Of a stretch of 64,000 nt of DNA, positions 35,241-44,434 are shown piece after piece. The position numbers and the translations under genes are program-made. The notes beneath the pieces are model-generated. The model saw only the letters and a list, made by a program, of their open reading frames with translations. It ran no database searches and was not told the DNA's origin. The stretch's first letter is position 1, and each line of letters begins with the position of its first letter. The DNA is from Pascua guehoae (taxonomy: Eukaryota; Basidiomycota; Tremellomycetes; Trichosporonales; Trichosporonaceae), in the NCBI GenBank assembly GCA_001600415.1, contig BCJX01000004.1:1821064-1885063 (forward strand), read 5' to 3'.

Positions 35241-35875
35241 TACGCCAGGATGCCCCACGATGCTTGGGTGCAGGAGCTGAATGCTACCTGGCCCAAACCG
35301 CCGTGGCGCGTGATGTCGCCGAGCCACTAGCCCTCGAGGACCCCCAGAGTCCCGACTCTGAGGCCCGTCCTCGTCTTCACCCCATTGCCCCTCCTCCTCC
35401 TCCTCATCCTCCTTGTCCTCCTCGTCTATACTCCTTGTCCTCCTCCTCAACATCGGGCATGGCGGGTGTGATCGGCGAGCGCTCGCTGTAGGTACTACGC
35501 GCGCTATAGGTACAGCTCGTGCGCATGCGTTTCCCACTGGGGCCACCCATTGCCTCATCCGACTCAGACTGGCGTTTGACCCGGCGTTTGACCCTGCGGG
35601 ACATGGGTGTGGTCTGGGAGGACAGTGTTGTGAGGGTCCTGGCCAGTCCGAGGGGGGTCCTTTGGGTCGTCTGGGCGCTCGTGCTGGTGGTCCTGGTGGT
35701 CCTGGTGGTCCTGGTGCTGGTCTTGGTCCTTGCCCATGGGTAGGGGGTCGCGCCAGGTGGTCCCACTTGTATAGTTGGAGCCCGTGGGTGGGTGGTCGCG
35801 CCAGTTGGAGGGCGTGGAGGGCTACGCCAGGATGCCCCACGATGCTTGGGTACAGGAGCTGAACGCCACCTGGCT
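35241..35875 (+). repeat. 53-bp direct repeat, copies 530 bp apart
   Basis: 35241-35293 and 35823-35875 agree at 49 of 53 positions. Both encode YARMPHDAWVQELNATW in the plus frame. The second sits in an 83-codon frame (35775-36026); the first stops soon after. Three of the four differences are synonymous or near the edge, which suggests past coding selection. Confidence 0.85.
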
Positions 35876-36246
35876 CACAGCTCCGGCCTGGAAGAAGGAG
35901 GCGATTTATGGCATTGACATGTTGGTCTATGCCGCGCAGCAGATGGAACCGACGATCTGGCAGGAAATCGCCTGGGGAGGTCACGGAAGATGCGTGCGTG
36001 ACCACCACTACAATAGCGGCTTGTAGTTGGGTGGTCCTCCGCTCGACCATCTTCTCCTTCGTCGTGTGCATTCAGCTCCTTGGCCGTCGTCGCTTCGGAT
36101 TATAAACCCCTCAGTGGTGTGGGAGGACGCCAGATTCAACCGGATCGTGGCACTACCGCCCCTGTCGAGCCCGTCGAACGCATTCCAGCTCGAAATCCAT
36201 GTTTGCCTCACGCCCTGAAGGGTGTGCAAAGCACGCGCCGAGGAAA
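35876..36246. other. Gene-poor remainder
   Basis: The tail of the 83-codon plus frame lies here. Nothing further supported. Confidence 0.25.
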
Positions 36247-36449
36247 TCAGGCCTTGTTCGTTGCGATGAAGGGGACTGCGGTTGGTTAGCTGGGATTGCC
36301 ATAGCGTTGAGTTGCCAACTTACTGTACAGTGACTGAGCATTGTCAAGCACCTGAGGGATCGCCAGGGCTGGGCGGTTAGCCTATTCGGTGCACACTACT
36401 GCACTTACTTCTTGCTCCACGAGCGCGAGAGACTTGCAGTACATCCCTT
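36247..36449 (-). other. Three tiny exons of an unrecognised spliced gene, 3' end
   Basis: Minus-strand segments 36449-36409, 36351-36324 and 36275-36247 are separated by two sequences with perfect intron signals (GTAAGT, GCTAACC, CAG). Spliced, they read GMYCKSLALVEQEVLDNAQS then LYIPFIATNKA and a stop. A pyrimidine tract and CAG precede the first. I could not find the upstream exons with confidence. The intron signals argue for real transcription, now or in the past. Confidence 0.4.
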
Positions 36450-37939
36450 CTGGTAGGAGGGGAGACAGACAAGTATCAAGATTGCCCTCCCTCAACACCT
36501 AGGTACACCGGCAAGTGGAGACGACATGCCAGGCCGTCGTCGATACGGTGACCATCGTCTTGCTCTACTCCCGACCTGGCGAGCTAGGGTGACGCCTATC
36601 TCTCCGGGACTCGCTGCGGTAGTGGGGTGATCCAAATGTTTTGGTGGGGCCTGGACGAAGAGAAAGAGAAGGCCAGAGTCGCATCCTTTTATGGACGTCT
36701 GTGGAGCTTCCCGAACAGGCGCGAGCACATCACTGATATCGAATCGGACTTGGATTCACTCTGCATCGGAACGAATGTGACTGACTCGGAAAGAAGTCTT
36801 CTCGCCCCAACAGCGAGCGCGCCGGGTGTGAGGCTGCTCCCAAAACAGTCCCCGAAAGACACGTTGCCTGGCATGCCTTGGGTGGCCGATTGTCGGCAAC
36901 GCTTTGACGTTGTCTCTTGCGGGATCACTTCTGGGGTTGAGGCGTTATTGCCAAGAAACGACCAAGTTAGAATCGTACGCGTGGTGTCAGCGCAGAGGAG
37001 CAATTGGCGCTGATGTGAGACGCTAGATTCATGCTTCTGCGGCACTAGTTGATGGCACGGTTCGTCGATGCCTCTGGTAATTGCACATGGTCGTGGATGC
37101 TTCTTGAAGCTCAACGTGCGGGATCAGTTTCGGGGCCCTCGTGTTTGCACTAGAAGCGGTGAGCTGGCACCCTCCCAGCTACCGGAAGCGTTTGGGATGC
37201 GCCAAACGTCAATCAAAGGAGTGTCAAAAGAGCGTAAAGGAGGGTTAAAGGGAGCAATTTACCAAGGTCAGAGGAAGGAGCATGTTTGCAGAAGTGCGCG
37301 CACGGGCCATGCCAGCTCTCGAATTGCCGATTGTCCTTGGCGCTCCCGCGGGATCAATTGTGGGATTGTACGCCAAGTTGCCGCATGATGAGCGCCCGCC
37401 AAGAAGCGGGAGCTTTACTGGGTGCCAAAGGAGGAAGCCATGCTGTTGCCCGGTCCGCACCGACCACCCCCGATTGCTCTTGATGTTCACTCTCATCTTC
37501 TTGCTTCTTGGGGGATGGCTTCTGGGTTTGAAAGTGTTGGTTCCGAGAATGGCAGGTTGGCTCACTCTCGGCAGTCGTCGGGAACATGCGAGAGCTTTGC
37601 CGAGTCTCAAAGGAGGGAGCACGTTGTTGTGGCGGAAGTTGTTAGGATGGGCCACTTCGCAATCAAGATTGGGTTTCTTTATTGTTCTTGACCTCGCACT
37701 CGTTTTCTTGCAAGATCACATGATATCAACAGCGTGGAGTTGCTTGGGGGGCGGGGAAACGGAGCTCCGCTCCTCCATGTCCCCGCTGACGCTGACCGTG
37801 CGCACGGCTACGGTGGGGAGAGAAGCCTATGGCTGTGATGACGATACCGGTATAGACCAGGAGCGCTCCCCATTCTATAATATACATGAACAGTGGGAGT
37901 TAACAATGTGGCTAGAATTAAATAGTCCTCCCACTTAAA
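36450..37939. other. Gene-poor, long plus frame without motif
   Basis: The frame 37282-37938 (218 codons) has hydrophobic stretches but no recognisable family or splice support. An AGTGGGAG...CTCCCACT inverted pair lies at about 37893-37937. Confidence 0.3.
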
Positions 37940-38585
37940 AAACGAACACAGAGAGGAGAATTAACCAAGAGGTCTCGAGGCAGCAAAGGAAGCAAGTCCT
38001 TCTTCCGCTGCCTAACCCACTAGTGAGTGATACTGGTACAGAATACCCATACTGCCGCACCGCTGGTGGCGCGAATCATGCCGCCACTGCTTTGGGAGAT
38101 CTGTGTTAGCGGAATCAAATGTTTATTACAACTATTTTGATTCCGCTAATTGGCTAATACATGTAGGCATAACGAACGAGATTAGTAGTCCATCACTGCT
38201 GTGGCATCTCCATCACCATACCAGCATGAGCTGAAGTCAAGAGGCTCGCTATGGCCTGAAAAGTATATGGCGGAGGCAAAACGCCACATGGATTTTGTCA
38301 GATGCCCAGAAGGATAAGGGGCCACATTGACCTTGCTCGCCTCGCCTACATTTTTTGTCTAGCTTGCGTGCCTGGCCAGTTCGGCTGTCTTTGCGATGGC
38401 CCCCGGCCTTGGCTATTACATATCTTCCACCATCATGGCATCACTCTGTATCAGCAATACCAGTATGGATATCGGTAGCTTGATGCTGGATACCATATCC
38501 ACACCATAAGACTCTCACTGCTCCCAGCTCTTACCTTATGGCCATACGGGTACGAGTATACCGGTGAGATACACATACTCTTTCC
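37940..38585. other. AT-richer ORF desert
   Basis: No open frame of 60 codons exists on either strand for 650 bp, in contrast to the rest of the window. It contains the 14-bp hairpin at 38106-38149. Confidence 0.6.
38106..38149. repeat. Perfect 14-bp inverted repeat, 16-nt loop
   Basis: Arms TTAGCGGAATCAAA (38106-38119) and TTTGATTCCGCTAA (38136-38149) are exact reverse complements around an AT-rich 16-nt loop. No T run follows as in a simple terminator. Confidence 0.9.
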
Positions 38586-39588
38586 TTATCGACATTGTAG
38601 ACTCCAATTGCACCCAGACAAATTCGCCACATTCAACAGGTATGTCATCACCGTAGTCACGCACAGACACCCCCAACGGACAACCCACCCAGACAACCAC
38701 CTGTCGCAACCACAGACCCAGACTGGCAAGACGATAGCACTACATTTTCCAAGTAAAGAGACCAGACGCCTAACCCCGAACAACGAGTGTACGATGGGTC
38801 AATCGCCTGTACCGCTGAGGTCACTCCCCAGCGACGGGGATCTCTCACAGCTGGCACACCAAATACATCGCTTCCACCCGGTCCAACGCACTGTTTAAAC
38901 CCGTGCCACGCCGAAAGAGAACCTCAGGGTCTCGGATAACGACTACACCTCTCAAGGCATTGCCACCACCGAGAAAGCACGTGACGAATTGTTTTTCCAC
39001 AGCCATTGATGCTGATGTAATAAAACTTTCCAGGCTGGTGGAATATTCTGCAACCTGTATACGATAAATATTGTGTGTGCATACCTTATTGGTAAGTGGG
39101 CTTACCACGCGACTTATTCACATCTCTGATCCAGACATGCGCCACAATGCGGGATGACCCCTTCTTACCATTTTTCTCGGCACACGACTTGGAATAATAC
39201 TCAACATTGCATCTTGTAACAGTCCTCATTGGGGTTGGGTTGCCTAACAGTGGTATTACATTATCTGACGTGAGGCAGTCAGCTGTTCTGCGCCCCGCAA
39301 GTCGAAATGCCGATCTACACGAAGACTGTCGCCATGGCAACCGACCCAAGGCAGAGGAGAAACTGCAGATCTCCCCCAGTGGTGCCGCCCCCAGCCTGGC
39401 TGCTCGTCCACATAAATTCCTTACTCTCCCACCTCCTTCATCCTGCCTGTCAACCACATCACCCTTTTCCCAACAACATTATTCTTCACAGAACACCATA
39501 CTCCACAACAACCCTCGCCACCCTCCCCACACCACCGATCGACTCGTCACGCCGAGCTCGCCATGAGCTCGTCAACGTGTAAAACCCA
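38586..39588. other. Intergenic, promoter side of the multi-SCA7 gene
   Basis: No gene supported. The last 150 bp before 39589 are C-rich and pyrimidine-rich. Confidence 0.35.
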
Positions 39589-42303
39589 ATGCCCTTCGAT
39601 ACCCAACCTCTTCATTCAACGGGTACCTACGTGGGTCGGCAGCCGCCAGCCCCCCCCCCCCCCTCCCCGGTCCCCACCAACAACGTCGCGGCATGCGAGG
39701 GGACATGCAAAATCCACTGTGAGGAAGGTGACCACACCGTGGCATGCTCTGCCATGGTATCGCCATCTAGGTGCGATCGCTGCCGCGACAAGAGGTTCGC
39801 CTCAGCGCAGCTCAGCAACTCGCGCTGGACCGCGGCCTCAGCGGAGTGGAAACGGCGGGATGAAACGAAGGCCGAGGAGGCCGGTGTGGTGGCCAGGCCG
39901 AGCATCACCGTCTCGGAGGTCAGTTCATTGCTTAGCACTGTTCCTCTGGGGAAGATCGCTTACCTCAGGCACAACAACTGTCACCGCCCGAGGAGACGAC
40001 AGTGCCCAAGGAGGCAATAGGACGCAGAGCGTCCAAAGCGCTTCTAGACTCGCTGCTGCGTGGAGATGGGGCTTCTCACGCCCTTCTCCACCACGCCATG
40101 GACGACAATAACCAGAGCACAGTGCTCGACAGCCAGCTGGGGTGGCTTATTCGGAACGCCGAGGATCTTTGGCGTGCCCACCGGGAGACCGTCGACGTCC
40201 ATTCGATGGTCTACATGGACCCGTCGACGCCAGGAAAACCCGCACCATACCCCGGCCACGCACCAGGGCCTGGCATCTGCCGCCTGGCTAGCAATGTCAA
40301 AAACGTTGCCAAGGGTAATGGATTCGGCCTGGTAACTGACGCTATCATCACCGCCATGGCCGCCCGGGCAGCCGGGGCGGACACGGCCTATACGACGCGA
40401 TCACAAGGTCGCTCGATCTTTTCGCCCCCGTCCACTACGCCATGTCGAGGCACAGCGCGCTCGAGCAAGAAGAGAATATTGCCATCATCGAGCCGGCAAG
40501 CGGGGTTGAGCTGTGCGAATAGCGCGCCAAACCCTTCGTCTGTTCCCTCCCGGGGATCGAGTGAGTGACGAGAAATGGCGAGCACTTAGTCGACCTAACC
40601 CGACACAGCATTGGGTATCCCGACGTTGCTCTGGCCGGGGGCCAACACCCACGACCTGCTAAAGCTGGAGACCTTGGCTCTGTACCGAAACATGGAAGAG
40701 TATGAGGGTAGCTCGCCCTGAAACCCAAAAAATCAACGCCGAAGTCCAACTTTGGCAAGCGAACAAGCTCATTGGGCGATACCGCGCCACCACGCTGGAA
40801 TCGTTGCTGACGACGCATCGTGAGTGACTGGTGGAGCGACACACTTGTTGCAGATGTTGACAACTTCAGGGCCCATTGCGCAGCGCATGGTGGACCGGAT
40901 TGCGGCCCTCGGCATGGTGCGCCCGTTGGCGCTTCCCGAGGAGATTCGCTTCACTCCCAGCGTCCGTGATACCGTCCGGTGCAACGGGACAAGCGCTTGG
41001 GAGCTGGGGCTCGCCAACGGCTACACGCCCTGCGCCATGCTGCATGGGTTTGACGAAATGGACAACGGGGCCTTGTTGTCGCAGAAGGCGCGACGGTTCG
41101 AAGTCACGCGAGCGATTGCCAAGGAGCGGGCCCCTGCGGCCGCAGTCTGGTGCCCAGCGTGCCAGGCGGCCTGGGCTACGTCCGACGGAAAGCAGACAAT
41201 GTGCTTCCAGCACACTTTTCAGCAACAGCTGAGCATGGTTTGGAACCCTCCGCCAGAGGAGCCACCCGCCGAGGAGGCGGCGCGCCAAGACCACGAGCGC
41301 AACTATGCGCTCAGGTCCTACCGGACGTTGAAGGAATCGGCCTTCCTTCCCGACGTCCACTGTGGCGTCAAAGCCGAGACTGGCATCGTTTGCCTGGCTC
41401 CGGTCAATTGCGCCACCCACTCCCTCGACCAGAAACGCGCGGTGCAGGGTCGCACTCGGCCGATCACCGTGCTGATTGACGAGCGGGATGCTGGTACGTA
41501 CTGTGATACTCCTACACAGATAAGATTTGTGTTAACGCCTCAGCTTCGGCCAGCAAGCCTCCAGCGCCATCCCGAAAGACCGAGTCGCTCAAGCTGCGCA
41601 ACATTGACGTCCAGTGTGGAGTCATGTCGCAAAACCGCCGGCAGTGCTCGAGCCCTTTGACGTGCCGGCTGCACGCCGAGGCCGAGAAGCGCCGCGTGCC
41701 TGGCCGGTCGTTCCCATACGACGAACTCCTGCGCATGCTGTCCGCCCCGCCCGCGGAATTCGATATGGACTCGCGATGTGCGGTCCTCAACACAAAGGGC
41801 GAAAGGTGCAAGCGGGCCATCTGGGATTGCCAGCTGCACTCAGTGGAGAAGCGCAAGGCCGTAGAGGGACGGTCGGCGCCCTACGAGGCGCTCATCCGCA
41901 AGCGCAGCCGCGTGCGGAACGACAAGGCGCGCGCCGCAAAGAAGCAGAAGAAACTTGACCTTGACACCATGTGCGGGGTGTCCATGGCCGACGGCACGCC
42001 GTGCATGAAGCAGCTTCAAACCTGCCGCTACCCCGGACAATCCGCGGAGGCGAAGCGCAAGGTAGCGGGAAGGTCACAAGCGTCCGACATCTTGATGACC
42101 ATCGTCCAGATCCGCGACCCAATGTTCGGGAAGAACAAGACCCAAAAGGCTCGTACCACCGATGGCAAGGTGAGTGTATATTCCATGTCATTCAACTGAC
42201 GACATAGATCCAGCGCCGGTCGCGCGAGGCGACAAATCGCTATGGACGCAACCCCAATAGGCCGCCATCCCGTACGACGGTTTGTCATTGCAGTCAAGGA
42301 TGA
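39589..42303 (+). CDS. Multi-zinc-module protein with four tandem SCA7-type domains
   Basis: Model: 39589-39918, 39969-40560, 40609-40707, 40745-40819, 40870-41493, 41544-42169, 42208-42303 (813 residues). Four consecutive SCA7-like modules occupy about residues 528-760: VHCGVKAETGIVCLAPVNCA/TH, VQCGVMSQNRRQC..CRLH, RCAVLNTKGERC..CQLH and MCGVSMADGTPC..CRYP, each followed by K-R-x-V-x-G-R. The first has KRAVQGRTRP, identical to SGF73 in this window. The fourth has lost its His. Two further Cys/His patches (RCNG..PCAMLH; WCPACQ..CFQH) precede them. SCA7 domains bind nucleosomes in SAGA (family knowledge), so a chromatin role is inferred. Odd: codons 40391-40560 look coding in another frame (FAPVHYAMSRHSALEQEENI), with a TAG at about 40529, so the middle may be frame-shifted. 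Confidence 0.65.
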
Positions 42304-43319
42304 CTACAGCCCAAATTATGTAGAAAATGCCATACATTCAGAATGAATGAACAACTCCCCGCTCCCCCTACTCCTCAAGGTGTTAACAGATCAAAGAGGA
42401 ACAGCATTTTCCACATTTTCTTTTTTTTTGAGAGGGGGGGGGAGGGGGAGGGGAGAGCTGTAATATATGTAGCTGCGCTCAGGCATTTTTTGATCGATTG
42501 ACTCCTTTTAAGGTCCGCAAGTGGAGGGAAGCCACTGCACAAATCGCTTCCTCGCGCCTTATTGACGGTTCCAGAACGTCAGCCCCGGAAACGTCGGGTA
42601 CGAGGGGCGGTGTCGCAAGCTAAACTTACTGGGAAAGACTGGCACGTGACTCGAAACTCACATCATCTACTGTGTTCAGGCTCTATTAACATCCACTCTA
42701 CCCCACAACAAACGCTCGTACCCACTCACTTCCATTCTGCGCATACTGTTCTTTCGTTCCTGAGGACGACGAGCGCGGCAAGGAGGGAGTTGGGCGGCTC
42801 TGTGGCTCGGGGCGTACACGGCAGTGCGATAGTTATACACCAGCGTCCACACACATTGAGTCCGGAAGGCCCCTCCAAACCGCTAGTCACCAGTCATTTC
42901 AGCACCCGGCCGTAGTTGATGGCATGAGAACAATGTGTCGTCGCCAAGACATCACATTCGTCTCGTAACTGGCTTGCCACGGCGGAAAGCCATGCAGAGA
43001 TTAGAATGTTGGCCATGTATACTATGCTTGCACCTTTAGCGGATACACTTTTGTCTACCTTGCGCGCTCGACCAGTCGTGCTTCTCACAGCCCCAGAGGG
43101 ACAATCTGCGGCAATGTTAATTTACAGCAGATGAGTCCATGGTCAGGATGCATGGGATGCACCAAATCGCCACACTCAGGGGCTTCGCATAACCACGTGG
43201 GAATAGTCCCGCGTCAATCACGTGATCCCTCCACCTCTTAACTCGAGCAGCCACCCACCCTACCTGAACGGAAATGTCTGTTTCTGCTCTGTCAACCCAC
43301 ACACACCAAGACCCCCACC
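42304..43319. other. Intergenic, promoter of URA5
   Basis: A T run and a G-rich purine tract lie at about 42420-42460. No gene supported. The start of URA5 is preceded by ACACACACCAAGACCCCCACC. Confidence 0.4.
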
Positions 43320-44283
43320 ATGGCCGCTGCCGACTTTAAGACGACGTTCATCGAGTCCGCCATTGCCTCTGGCGTGCTCCTGTTCGGCGAGTTTACGCTC
43401 AAGTCGGGCCGGTGAGTCGGGGCTGGGGCTCTTGGTGGTGGATAAAAGTCGAGTGCAGTCGAGTGCGGTTTCAGCCAATGTAATCTATCAAACAAGTGTG
43501 CGGTGGGGGGGAGATAAGCGACGCGAGATTGGGCGTGTATGACGAGCCAGAAGACACAAAGACTAACACATTAAAGCTTGTCGCCATACTTTTTCAACGC
43601 GGGGCTGCTGTACGACGGCAAGCTGCTCGCGGCGACTGCGGACGCGTTTGCGAGCACGATCCAGGCGCGCCTGCCCGCGTTTGACGTGCTCTTTGGGCCT
43701 GCGTACAAGGGCATTCCGCTTGCGGCGATTACGACTGTGGCGCTCGCGAACCGCGGCGTGGACACTGTCTACACGTACAACAGGAAGGAGAAGAAGGACG
43801 TGAGTTGTCAGGAACGCGGGACGGCGAGTGTTGCGGGGAGCGATGGTTGTTGAGATGTCAACAACGCTGGCCGCACTCAGGGGACTATGGCGACGTTTTA
43901 CTCCAAACCCAACCGCAGCCACGACGGACATGGCTAACCCCCAGCACGGCGAGGGCGGCACGCTCGTCGGCGCGCCCCTCACGGGCAAGCGTGTGGTCAT
44001 CATCGACGACGTCATGACGGCCGGCACGGCGATCCGCGAGTCGATTGCCATCCTCCGCGAGCAAAAGGCCGAGCTTGTCGGCATTGTCCAGCTCGTCGAC
44101 CGCCAGGAGCGCGGCAAGGGCTCGACCAGCACGGTCCAGGAGGTCGAAAAGGAGTTTGGCATCCCCGTCGTGCCCATCATTGCGCTCGCCGACATTCTCG
44201 CCTACCTCCGCGCCAAGGGCGGGTTTGAGGCGCAGATTCAGAAGATTGAAAAGTACCGCGAAGAGTACGGCATTGCGGCTTAG
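43320..44283 (+). CDS. URA5: Orotate phosphoribosyltransferase
   Basis: Three exons: 43320-43411, 43577-43799, 43945-44283 (217 residues), with introns of 165 and 145 nt. [36 protein letters not shown] and [12 protein letters not shown] are typical of fungal OPRTases. The PRPP-binding motif [13 protein letters not shown] is at residues 122-134. The enzyme joins orotate to PRPP to form OMP in pyrimidine synthesis (family knowledge). A near-complete match in length to the family (about 215-230). It is convergent with ORC4, with 151 bp between the stops. Confidence 0.96.
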
Positions 44284-44434
44284 ATGGCGAATTAGATGGG
44301 GAAGATCCGGTATGATTAGAACAGTTTAACGGGAGTACGGGAATGCAGAGCCCTGCGAGAACCGAGCCATTCTGTGGACAGCGTCGGGGATACAGAGTAC
44401 ACACTAACTCTTCTTCTCTTTACATAAACAACAC

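Noticed and set aside
37282..37938. A 218-codon plus-strand frame with hydrophobic stretches
   Set aside because: No recognisable family, no intron signals, and the end lies in AT-rich low complexity.
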